A DNA stretch of 64,000 nt from Halicephalobus mephisto (lineage: Eukaryota; Nematoda; Chromadorea; Rhabditida; Panagrolaimidae), in NCBI GenBank assembly GCA_009193035.1, contig SWDT01000038.1:434001-498000 (forward strand), in the 5' to 3' direction. The position numbers and the translations under genes were made by a program. The notes under the pieces are model-generated. The model searched no databases, was not told the DNA's origin, and was given only the letters and a program-made list of their open reading frames with translations. Within the stretch, counting starts at the first letter, position 1, and each line of letters begins with the position of its first letter. Below, piece by piece: positions 23,747-35,800 of the stretch.

Positions 23747-24022
23747 TCAAAGAGTCGGCCGCATTCGGTCAAGGATATAGGTCATAATAGATATATCAAT
23801 TCTTAGATCGGATCGAAATTTGGAAGATCGTTTTTGAGATAGTGGTTTTTTAATTGGAAACCGGGGATCTCTGATCGAAAGCCCACGCAGTAGACGCATA
23901 CTTTTCTTGTCTGGATATGACGGCTTAACTTTCCGCGACTTCCCCTCTAGCAGACTAGCATTGTTCCGCCAAGATGCAAGTGCAAAGTTCTGTCTCCCCA
24001 ACAATTGTCGTAGAACACCTAG
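23747..24022 (-). other. Unassigned coding-like frame between divergent genes
   Basis: A minus-strand frame of about 91 codons from the last upstream stop reads as a basic protein (GRQNFALASWRNNASLLEG, then SIRDPRFPIKKPLSQKRSS). It is far less AT-rich than its flanks. There is no ATG at its head. Placed beside a tRNA-like piece, it may be the body of a decayed mobile element. No family is named. Confidence 0.25.
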
Positions 24023-24124
24023 TTAGCACGACGAGGCTTGAGCCAGTCGGTCGGTCAATATCGTGGAGAAGTACTAACAGTCTTGAAAGAGGGAACTTGC
24101 TGGCTTATCGGTTACCGATACTTT

Positions 24125-24370
24125 TGTGATTTTAGGCTTAGTTGATAGTTGGCTTATTAGTTATTCATATTTTTATAATTTTAGGCTTAGTTGATTCATT
24201 AGTTGTTGATATTTTTATAATTTTAGGCTTAGTTGATAGTTGATTCATCGGTTATTGATATTTTTATAATTTTAGGCTTAGTTGACTTATTAATTATTGA
24301 TATTTTTATAATTTTAGGCTTAGTTGGTTTATTAATTACCGATATTTTTGTAATTTTAGGCTCAAACGGG
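24125..24370. repeat. ~55-bp tandem array before the methyltransferase gene
   Basis: Five units of GTGATTTTAGGCTTAGTTGA / TTATTGATATTTTTATAATT. The last unit ends 18 nt before the start codon, so the array is the immediate promoter or leader. A long open frame that runs through it is artefactual. Confidence 0.8.
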
Positions 24371-24387
24371 TCTGTTTCATTTCTTCA

Positions 24388-26030
24388 ATGGCTTCTGTTG
24401 AGAAGAAAAAAATTTTTCATCCGGAAGATTATGAAGAAGAATTTGATCCTGAAGCTTATCTTCAGTTTTATTACAGCAGGTAATTTTAGGCTTAATTTTT
24501 ATTTTTTATTTTTTATTTTTTGTAGTAAAGCTTTGGATGATGGAACTCGTTTGTCGTTGTTTTCGCTTCCTATGTTCGCTCATATTATTCGCCAGAAATT
24601 GCCAGAAGACAAACGGGTCAGTCTTATTGACGTCGGCGCTGGACCTACCGTATACTCTGCTATCAGCTTCAGAAACATAGTTAAACGAGTTTATCTTACG
24701 GATTTTGTCGATAAGAGCTTGACGATGTTGGAGGATTGGCTTTATGCTCGTACACCTTTCAGTTGGGAAAAAGCTATAAAAGTGATCGCCAGGTTGGATT
24801 TCGGGTTTTTTAAATGGGATATTTTAGAAAATTCTGAAATTTTTTAAAAAGTTTTAAAAATTTTGAAATTTTATAAAAAACTAAAAAATTCTGAAATTTT
24901 TTGAAAAGTTTTAAAAATTTTGAAATTTTATGGAAATTTTTTGAAAATTTTAAAAAATTCTGAACTTTGTAAAAAATTGTACAATTTTATAAAAACTAAG
25001 AAACTCTGAAATTTTCTGAAAAGTTATAAAATTTTATAAAAACTAAAAAATTTTGAAATTTTTCGAAAAGTTTAAAAAAATTGTAAAATTTTATGTTGAT
25101 TTTTAGGATTTCCAAAAATCCGAAATTTTGTGAAAAAGATTTTTAATTTTTTCAGAATTCTGGGTAGATTTTTGGAATCTTTTAGAATCTCATGTAAGCT
25201 TCCTGAATTTTTCCAGAACTTTATGTAAATTTTTGAATCTTTTCAGAATTTCAAAAAAATTAAAAAATCTTAAAAAATTTGATGCTGATTTTTGAAATTT
25301 TTCAAAATCTTCGAAAATTTTAAAATTATCGAAAATCAAAAATTTTATGAAATTTTTTATTTAAAACAAATTTGTAAAATTTTTCATTTAAAATGTGTTT
25401 TTAAAAATTTAAGAACCGAAGGCAGTCATCTGAAAAATGAAAAAGAAATAAACGACATCGAAGAAGAAGCTCGAAAAGTCGTCGAAAACGGAGGGATCTA
25501 CAAGGCGGACGTCCACACCGACGCCGTCCTTGTCCTGGACCCCAAGGACCCCGAACCCAAAGACAAACAGTTCGACATTGTTGTGTCTGTTTTCTGTCTG
25601 GAATCCGCTTGTTCCACTCACGAAGAATATATTTCTTCTCTCAAGAACATGGTAAGAGCCACTTGATTTTGAATAAATTCTATTTTTTAAAAACAAAAAA
25701 AACAACTGACATTTTTTTGATTTTTTACACTAATTGTTTCAGGTTTCTTTGCTCAGACCTGGAGGTTACTTGGTTCTCGGATCCGTCATCGATGACGTCA
25801 TTTACAATTCGGGCCTTTCGCAAGTCGGAAATTCAAAGCTCTTTAGTCTGCTTAATCTCAGTGAGGAGTTCATCGAGGAATGCTTCGCGGAAGAGCACAT
25901 GGACATGGCCTCCCTCCACAAGTACCCTCGTGGAGATTACATAAATATAAACAAGGGAAATTTCAGGTACAGCTTGCCTCAAGACGGAGTGGCTTTCTTC
26001 CTCGTCGCCAAAGGACATTCGAAAAAGTAA
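24388..26030 (+). CDS. NNMT/PNMT/TEMT-family small-molecule N-methyltransferase
   Basis: Four exons: 24388-24479, 24526-24792, 25414-25651, 25743-26030; about 294 aa, typical of the family. The start gives MASVEKKKIFHPEDYEEEF, then DPEAYLQFYYS, the family's N-terminal substrate and cofactor lid. Motif I for S-adenosylmethionine is LIDVGAGPTVYSA. YLTDFVDKSLTMLEDWL and FCLESAC follow. RPGGYLVLGSVIDDV is the late core motif. It should transfer a methyl group to an amine or pyridine; nematode relatives are known as anmt genes, but the substrate cannot be read from sequence. Intron 1 is 46 nt. The exon 3 acceptor is an unusual AAG, and intron 2 is a long TTTTGAAATTTT-type repeat. Confidence 0.92.
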
Positions 26031-26875
26031 AAACGGGACTTCTGCGTTGCCTGAGAAACACACAGGCCTTCCAAAAGTTGTAGGCTCTACAGTATCATTT
26101 GTGATTTTAGAATTATTAGGTACAATTTGGTTTATTTTACCGTAATGGAAAAGTACTGTAGGTCGTTGGAGTCGTCTTCATGAGATCCGTCATTTAAGTT
26201 CTGGAGATTACTGTATGATTCAGGAATTACAACAAAAAACACGGTTTTTTTGAAGAAAAAAATTATTTTTTGTTGATACTTCTGAAAAATACGGTATACA
26301 GTAATTTCTAATAACTTAGACCATTTTCAAGAAAATCTGGAATCGAAATTATTAGAGATTACCGTATATCCTCTACTTCAGAAATCACAAAAAAAAATTT
26401 TTTTTTTTCAAAATTCGATAATTTTTAATTTTTTAAATTATATTTTTTTTGTAACTTCTGAAAGATACGGTATACGGTAATCTTTAATAATTCAAGTTCT
26501 AGATCTTATTTAAAATAGTCCAAGTTATTAGAGATTACCGTATATCCTCTACTTCAGAAATCACAAAAAAATTTTTTTTTCAAAATTCGATAATTTTTAA
26601 TTTTTTTAAATTATATTTTTTTTGTAACTTTTGGAACTTAAAAAATACAGTAATCTCTAGTTACTTAAATTGTAAATTTTAAAAAGATTTTAATAATTTG
26701 CAGTACTTTTTCATTACTGTACAGTATATCTGATTTCGACTGATGATTTTAAAATTATATTCATACTGTATTTTTCGAGTGGATTTTATAGGGTTTAGGT
26801 GTGTGTTCCAAGTAATGCTTTTAATAAATTCCACGGGATTAAATTGTACTTTTATTTTACAGTATATATGGAGAT
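26031..26875. other. Convergent 3' spacer with a ~178-bp duplication
   Basis: AGAGATTACCGTATATCCTC plus TACTTCAGAAATCACAAAAA occurs near 26352 and again near 26530. AATAAA on the minus strand at 26851-26856 lies about 20 nt beyond the slt-1 stop and is the likely slt-1 poly(A) signal. Confidence 0.65.
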
Positions 26876-29800
26876 TTATGTAGAACACATGGAACACTGG
26901 CATTTTCGAACGATTTGGACGAGAGTTGTCCTTCTGGAGCCATCTGGACACGACATTCGGACTTTTTTTTGTCTTATTTTTACAGCTTTGCAACAGCAAT
27001 TTTTTCCTGTGGCAGATCCATCTGGATTTCTGATGAATGGAAGTTTTTCATCTCCACACCATCCGACACAAATTGCGTTTTTTATTGGCTCTAGAGATCG
27101 ACAACCGCTTTCTTGATAATGTTCTCTGAATTTTACTTTGTTGCACGTAGGGATCCGTTTTTCGCAGTTTTTTCCTGTGTAGCTGACGTTGCACCGACAT
27201 TCGTATCCTTGGGGTACTGTGGAGTTCTCAACGCACTTCCCTGCTCCTCCGCAAGTGACGTCATTACAGAGGTCGACGGATCTTCCGCAGCCAGACACGG
27301 TCTTGTGCTTGATTACGGTGCCTTCTTCGTTGAAATCTATGTCGAATCCGGATATTTTTAAATTCGATATACAACCAGAAAAACTTTTATTGTTTACAAT
27401 CCTGTAGGACTGGAGGGCTGTTTTTAATTTTCCCTCAGGCAAACCGCCGATGTAGATCAGTTGTTTCGATTTTATCTCCATTTTCTTGGTCCTGCCCTTG
27501 TTGACAAGTGTCTGAGGCAATTTGTCATCGAAAAATAAAGTTAATTGATTATCTTTCATCTCGATTCTTATATTATGGGCTTGTCCATTGTTCACTAAAA
27601 ACCCCAATTAAAAAAGTCCTTTCTCTCCTACGCTTGTTTCGCACCGGGAACCGAACCTGGGTCTCGCGAGCGACAGTCGGTCGTGTTGACCACTGCACCA
27701 CAAAAAACCCCGATATCCCCAAAAAAGTAAAATTTAAAGAAAGTTTAAATTACGCACGTTTGTAGTAGCTATACATGAGAGACGGATCATTGCGTCCAAT
27801 AGATAGCGCAATTCGAATTCTTCCATCGTAGAGCTCTGAAGAAACAAATTGCGTCTCGTCCCCAAAATAGAACAAGATTCCTGATCTGGAATTTCATTTT
27901 TCTTAATTTTCAAAAAGTAAACAAACATACGAAAAAGTCGTCCGTAATGTGAAACTGAGACTCTCAATGCTAGAAGAGCTATTTTTCTCAGAACTTGCGA
28001 TAGACACATGAGCTCCGTCTTCTTCGAACCCTATTGTGTTCTGAATCGAACATTGGTCCCCCGAGTACCCGAAGTGGCACTCACATCGGGGTTCGTCCTC
28101 ATTCGAACGGACACAAGTTCCCTGAAATTGCATAATTAAAAATAAAAAATTTTAAAAATAAAAATTTTTCTAAAAATTAAATAAAATTGAAAATATTTTT
28201 AAAAATTGAATAAAATTGAATAAAATTGAAAATATTTTTAAAAATTGAATAAAGTTAAAAATTTTTTTTAAAATTGAAAAAGTATAACGTACATGGACGC
28301 AATTGTCGCTGTTGCACGTGACTTCAGATCGGTAGTACATCATTGAGGGCAGTAGGGGGGTTTCACAGAACTCCCCCACGAACCCTGCGGCACATTCGCA
28401 AGTAAATCCGTTCTTCGTACTTTTGCAGATTCCGTTGTTGTTGCAGGAATTCGGCAGACAGTTGTCGATTTGAGAAGAACAATTTTGTCCAGTGAAGTTA
28501 GGAGTACAATGACATTTGTAAGAGCTGTTGCCTAAGGGCTCGCAGCTGGCCCCGTTCTTACAGGGGTTAAAGTAGGAAGAACAGACTTCAATTTTGTCTT
28601 CACAGTACTTTCCTGCATAATTCGAAGGACAAAGACAATGGTAATCGTTAACTTCATCCACACAAGTACCTCCGTTTTTGCACTTGTGAGCAACACAGTC
28701 ATCAATGTTGATTTCACAATGACCTCCGACAAATCCTAAAAAACTACAGTAATTTATATTTTTGAAATTAATCCTAAAAAACTACAGTAATTCATATTTT
28801 TAAAACTAATCTTAAAAAACTACAGTAATTCATATTTTTAAAATTAGTCCTAAAAAACTACAGTAATTTATATTTTTAAAATTAATCCTAAAAAACTACA
28901 GTAATTCATATTTTTGAAATTAATCCTAAAAAACTACAGTAATTTTTGTCTTTAAAAATAAATTTGAATAATTATAGTAATTCACATTTTTAAAATTAAT
29001 CCTAAAAATATAGTAATCCATATTTGTGAAATTAATGCTAAAAAATTACAGTAATTTTTGTCTTTAAAAATGAATTTAAATAACTACAGTAATTTCTGTT
29101 TTTAGAAACCTAAATAATTACTGTAATTTCCGTTCTTGGAAACGCATGGAATTACTGTAATTTTTTTGAAATTCAACAGACCTTTTTTACAAGAACATTT
29201 GAATCGTCCTTCTTCAACCACGTGACATTGGCCATCGTTGGCACAAGGATTACCGTAACAGGCATCAATTGGACGTTCGCAGTGCTCACCGTAGTAGAAT
29301 GGATCACATTTGCATTCGTAGGATTTGTTAGTTCCTTTTTTACAAATACCGCCGTTTTGACAAGGGGAATCCAGACAAGGGTTACATTTGGCCAGGACGT
29401 CATGCGGGACGGAATTTTGTCCGTTACAGACAAATGACGATGATGGAGCTGTCAGAATCACTTGGCCTGTCATGGATGTTGGTCCACTGCATTTGGACAA
29501 TCCTGATTCTACATAGTTGTCTCTGATCCATCGATGAAACCAGGCCAATTGACAATCGCAGAAAAACGGATTATTCAAAGCCGCGATTTGCTGCAGATTC
29601 TTCGTCAAATTCGAAAACGTTAATTCCGTGAGTTGAGATAAATTATTTCCGTGAAGAGACAGAATCCGGAGACTGTTCAATCCAGAGAAGGAATAGTCCC
29701 CGAGGCATTGGAGTTTATTAAAAGCCAAAATTAAAATTTCGAGTTTCTGTAACTTTGAAAAAACAAAGTCATTCAAAATTCGAAGGTTATTTTTCGACAA

Positions 29801-32800
29801 GTCTCTGAAAATTACAAAATTATCACAAAAATTAATTTTCTACAAAATGGTCCCGACGGGAATTTTTAAAAATTTTCAGAATCTACAGTAATCCATAATT
29901 TTGGTTTTTATTATTTCGTAATTAATTTTGTATTATAAAAATTAAAAATTAATTTCCTACAAAATGGTCTCGACGGGAATTTTTGGAAATTTTCAGGATC
30001 TACAGTAATCCATAATTTTGGTTTTTATTATTTCGTAATTAATTTTGTATTATAAAAATTAAAAATTAATTTTCTACAAAATGGTCCCGACGGGAATTTT
30101 TAAAAATTTTCAGAATCTACAGTAGTCAAAGTGGTAATTTCGGTTTTCGGTATTTTGTAATCTTAGATGATTTCGAAATTAATCATATTTGAATTTTTTT
30201 ACAAAGTGGTCCTGATGAGAATTTTTGAAAATTTTCGAAATTTAAAATAAATTAAAATTTTGATTTTGTGTAAGAACAATTTCGAAATTAATTATATTAT
30301 AAAAATCATATGCAATTTTTGCAAAATGGTCCCGACGAGAATTTTTGGAAGTTTTTAGGAAATTAAAATAAATTAAAATTCAGATTTTTTGTGAATGTTA
30401 TTTCGTAATTTTAGACAATTTCGAAATTAATTTTTCGAATTATATTTTTCTCGGACAGATCTAGAGACCCCTGGATTAGGGTACACGGGGTGTCTGAGCC
30501 CATATCCATCCTCTGGGATTAATTCCAATATATGAAGTTATTATTAAATATAAAAATTACAAAACTACAGTACTTTGTTGAAAAAAGTTTTTTAACAATA
30601 AAACTCACAATCTGACCAGTTTGGTCAGTCTTCTGAAGTCGTCTGGATTTACTTCTGAGATTTCGTTGTTCGTCAAATAGAGTTCTGTGGTTGTTGCTGG
30701 GAGATTTTTGGGGACTTCCGAGAGACCAGCATTCGAGCATCTGACGACGGTCCCGACGCACTCGCATTCTGGAGGACAGTAGCTGCCGTCAAATGTGCAA
30801 ATTTTTTTATTTTTCGTTTTTAGACAGGTTTTTTCGGCTTTTTTCAAGTATACTGTAACTAGATGTTCTTTTCCATCAGAATCGGCACAGTACGGCGAAT
30901 CCAGAATTTGGGTAGTTGAAGACAGTGATTTCAGTCCTTCGAAAAGTCCGCAATTACAGATGAGGTGGTTTTTGGCCAGATACAGACTTCTCAAAGAAGA
31001 CAAAGATTTCAAAGATCCTTGTTCAAATGCCTTCAGGGGGTTTCCGGAAAGAGATAACAAAGTTAAATTTGTCAACGGATTAAGTATATCTTCCGCAATG
31101 CATTCGAGCAGATTGTTGTTCAGATGAAGTCTTTCGATTTTCGAAGAATTGATTCCGGCCAAACGAGGATCGAACTTCGTCAACTGGTTGTCGTTCAAAA
31201 CTCTAAAAATAAAAATTAATCAATTTTTTTAAAATTCATTTTTAAAAATTTTCAAATTAATCAATTTTTTTAAAATTCATCTTTAAAAATTTTTAAATTT
31301 AAGAATTTTATTTTAAAAAATTTTCAAATTAATCAATTTTTTTAAAATTCATTTTTAAAAATTTCGAAATTTAAGAATTTTATTTTAAAAAATTTCAAAA
31401 TTTAAGAATTCTATTTTTAAAAATTTTCAAATTAATCAATTTTTTAAAAATTTTTAAATTAATCAATTTTTTTAATCTCAAAATTAAAAATGAGAATTTT
31501 TTTAAAGCATTAAATTTTATTTCGAAATAATTAAATTAGAAAAAAAATCAAAAAATTATATTTTATTTAAAAATTATTTTTTATTCAAAATTAAGAATTT
31601 AAAAATTATTTTTTATTTAAAAATAAACCTACAGTTCTTTCAGAGAAGATAAACCTCGAAAAGTATCTTTTTCGATTTCAGTAATGTTATTTTCGCTCAA
31701 ATCGCTGAAATTTATATTTATTAAAATTTTATAAGTAAATTTTTACATTTTTTCTAAATTTACAGCTTTCTGGATACTGTAGCCAGAAATAACTTTGAGG
31801 TTGTTTTTGTTGAGTAACAATGTAGAAGTAAATTTAGGTAATTTTTCCGGAATCGAAAAAAATCCGCGATTACTGCAGTCGACGACGGTTCCGAAACAGA
31901 CGCATTCTGAAGGACAAGGATGATCGATCAAACATCGTCCTGAATTTTTGGTTGTCAGATATTCTGATCCTTTGCATTTAAATTTTTCAGAATCTGCAGA
32001 AGCCAACAGTATTCCTGACATTCGACGTGGAAAAACACATTTTACTCCAGATGTATCTAATAATTTTTTTTCTCGAAGAAAATTCGCAAGCCAAGCGAGA
32101 TTACAATCGCAAATGTAGGGATTTTCAGAAAGATGAACAGCTTTGACGGAATCCAAAGGATCAAAAGTCCCGTTTTCGATGCTTTGGATTTTGTTTTTGT
32201 AGATGGATAACATATGAAGTTTCCGTAGGTCTCTAAAAAGGTCCTTCGGAAGACATCCGAGGTTGTTCGCGTTCAACATCAGCATCTCGAGTTCCGTCAA
32301 CCCGTGGAAGGTACTGTATTCCAGATGGGAAATATTGTTATGAAACAGATGCAAATGTTGAAGCATGGATAATCCTTCAAAAGCATCTGGAGCTATTTCG
32401 TTAATTTGATTCCGAGACAGGTCCCTAAAGTGTACTGTAACGACTAAGAAGTCGCACAACAGCTGTTCCTCTTCTACTCGTACTGGATTGGAATTTTTTT
32501 AAATTAGTTTTTTTTAAAAATTATTTTTTTTTAAATTAGTTTTTTTAAAATTTATGTTAGTTTAATTTAGGTAAAGTTGTTTTGAAATCTATAAAATAAT
32601 CGATATCAAAGTTAAATTGAATTTTTGTACAGTAGTTTAATTTCGACTTGTCCTAATGTTGCAAGCAAACTGCAGACTTTATTTTTATTTCGTAATTTTC
32701 ATTTATGTTAAGATAAATGTCATCAAGTCTATCACAATATTGCAAGCAAATTGCAGATATAATTTTGAAGTTGTCATAAATGTGAATACAAAAATATTGA

Positions 32801-35800
32801 TCTTTTTGCTGAAATATTGCATGCAACCTGCAGATCTGATTTCAACATTAATATCTACTGAAATATTGCATGCAACCTGCAGATATAATTTTGATTTCGA
32901 CATTAATATTTACTGAAATATTGCAAGCAACCTGCAGATATAATTTCGATTTCGACATTAATATCTACTGAAATATTGCATGCAACCTGCAGATATAATT
33001 TTGATTTCGACGTCGATTTCTTTATAGACCTTAGAACTGGACAGAAATTTTAAAAAATGAAATAAGTCTTACGAAATAGAGGACCAACTGTTGTGTAATA
33101 AATTTAAAAAATTAAAACTTACAGTGTTCTTAATTTTTGTAAATTATGAAATGCTTTACTCGGGATAGAAGTGATTCTGTTTCCGTTCAATCGGATTTCC
33201 TCAATCCCATTCGGCAGATTTGTCGGAATTTCGGCCAAACTTCGATCATGACAATCGACAATAGTGGCTGTACAAGCACATTCTGCCGGACATCGTTTTT
33301 TATCCGCACATCCTCCGGCACTTCTTTTTTCGATTCCACTGCATTTCATTTCGTTTTGGTTTATCTGAATCAGATTCCGTCCTTGAAGCATCATCGGTCG
33401 ATGACATTTGGCGTTTATTACGGTAGTCGAATTGAAGATTTGCGAAATCCATCTTAATCGACAATCACAAAGCCAAGGATTGTCGAAAATCCGACTGAAA
33501 ATATTTTTGATTAATTTCCAAAAAATTAATATTTACAAAATTCTCAAATTCGGAAGTGGATTCAGTTCATCCAACGTCGTCAGCCGGTTACTGTTCAGTG
33601 TGAAGATCTCCAACGATGTCCATTCCTTGATCACATCCATCTCAATACTGTAATTAATTTTTAAAATTTTCAAATTTATACATTTTTAAAAATCTTTGAA
33701 TTTATATATTTTTTAAATTTTCAAATTTATATATTTTTTAAAATTTCTAAATTTATGCATTTTTTTTTAAATTTTTTTATTTTTTTGAAATCTATTTATT
33801 TTTGAAGAACTCACCAAGTAAGTTTGTTTTTATCCAGTTGGAGATTCCTCATTAACGAAGGTCCAACAATGTGTCCATTAGTGAGGATTTCAAGTTGGTT
33901 CTCGCTCAGGTCCCTGGAAAAATCTCCATTATCTCTTTTCGGCAGAAGATCCAAGACAATTAACGCATTAACGATCGGATGCCGATTTTTTACTTTTTCT
34001 GTTTGTCCCTAAGCTGGTAATGATGTATGCCGTGGATATACCAAATCCCCATCTATTCCCTACAATTAAGCAATACTAAAACTACGGCCGGCATGTCATT
34101 TAAGTTTGCAAAAAACTCGATCACTTAAAAAGTCTCGAGATTTGAGTGTAACTCATTTATCCTACTGTAGAGGAGAATAGGAAGTGTGTTTTTTGCGACT
34201 GTCCGGGAATCGAACCTGAGTCTCGTGAATGACAGACAAGAATCCTAGCCACTGCACTACAAACAGAAACCATGAAATCTTTTAAATTCAATAATGAGTC
34301 AAATGATTTTGAATTTTAAATGAAGTTTCAGAATCTGATACTTTCTTGCATTTTGTTTTCTCATCCTTTGAGACTGAACCCCTAACATTTGCTAAACCCT
34401 CGAATCCTTTGCAAATCAACTTATATCGCCGATTTCTTGAATGAAATAATAAATCTGAAAAATCAAAGAATTTCCTCTGATTTTCCATTTTTTACATAAC
34501 CTATACTCAAAATTATAGATTACTGACAAATTTGTTGAATATGTTCAAAATTTGATTGACAATGGTCAATCAAAAATGTCCGGTGGTCTTCAATAATTTT
34601 CGGAGTAGTTCAAAAGTCGAACTTTTTCACTTTCCCGCGACGACTTGTCGTTATGTTTTCCTAAGAAGATATATTGGAACAACTGTGTTCTTAGCAAATG
34701 CATCAAATAGATGTCTAATCTATTTCTTCCATTCAACCACTTTTGCCACAATTGCTTTGGGAGACTGACACAGCAAGCCCCTTCGAGTTACAGGTGTTCC
34801 GCTTTGATCCCAAGATTTTTCCGACTCAATTATCTTGTCTAAAGTCATTTCATAGATGAAATAGGATCGTAGTTGCAACTCTAAGATCCAATAAAATCAA
34901 TGAATCCAGAATTTTATACTGTGAAAACAAACCAGAAACGCTTGATCGAGCAAGTGGAACTATGTCGTTTTCGCAATTTGGCGCCGAGTCCTTTCTTGAT
35001 CGAGACGACTGTACGACAGTTACTCCCCAGCGACAGTTACTCCCTAGTGACAATTACTTCTTAGTAACACTTACTCCCCAGCGACAGTTACTTCCTAATC
35101 ACAATTACTTCTTGGTAACAGTTACTCCCTAATGACAGTTACTTCTCAGCGATGGTTACTCCCTACACAAAAAAGCGTAATTTTTGGCACAGTAACAAGT
35201 GAAAATCGTCACTATTATGTTTTACTTTTCGTTACAAATACGAAATATTCATGAAAAATTAGACGATTATGTTACATTTCGCAATTTTTACAGGGCCAAA
35301 AGTTACGCTATTTTGTGTGTAGTGGTAGTTACCCCTTAGTAACGATTACCCCCATCGATAGTTGTTTTCCACTTTCCTCATTTTCAATTCTCACTGATTT
35401 CGGAATTATTTTTAAATTAATTTTTTTACTTGACTGAGATATTAATTCAGTTACAAAAAAATTAATACGAAAATGAAATAAGATAAATATTGCGAAATAG
35501 GGAGAAATGTCATACAATCGATCGAGAAATCAAAAAAATGGTCTCCATGGTAAAAGACAGCTGTACAATAGGTCCTCCTTTGGGGTATTTATCCCCAGAT
35601 TTACAATGATTAAAAAATATTTTTTATCGACATTTTCATAAAAAAATTTTTTAAAAAATTTTAAAATTTAAAATAAGTTATAAGATATTTAATTTTTTAG
35701 GATTTTCCTTAATTTGTATTAATTTCGAAATTTTTTATTTTTAAAATTAATCAAAATTGTCACTTTATTAATTTAAAAAATAAATTACAAGATATTTAGT

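Noticed and set aside
24233..24387. Extending the methyltransferase upstream through an Ile/Gly-rich frame
   Set aside because: This is the ~55-bp tandem array. The family N-terminus begins exactly at the ATG at 24388.
8419..34266. Functional tRNA genes at the four tRNA-like sites
   Set aside because: A- and B-box motifs are present, but acceptor and T stems do not pair in any of them.
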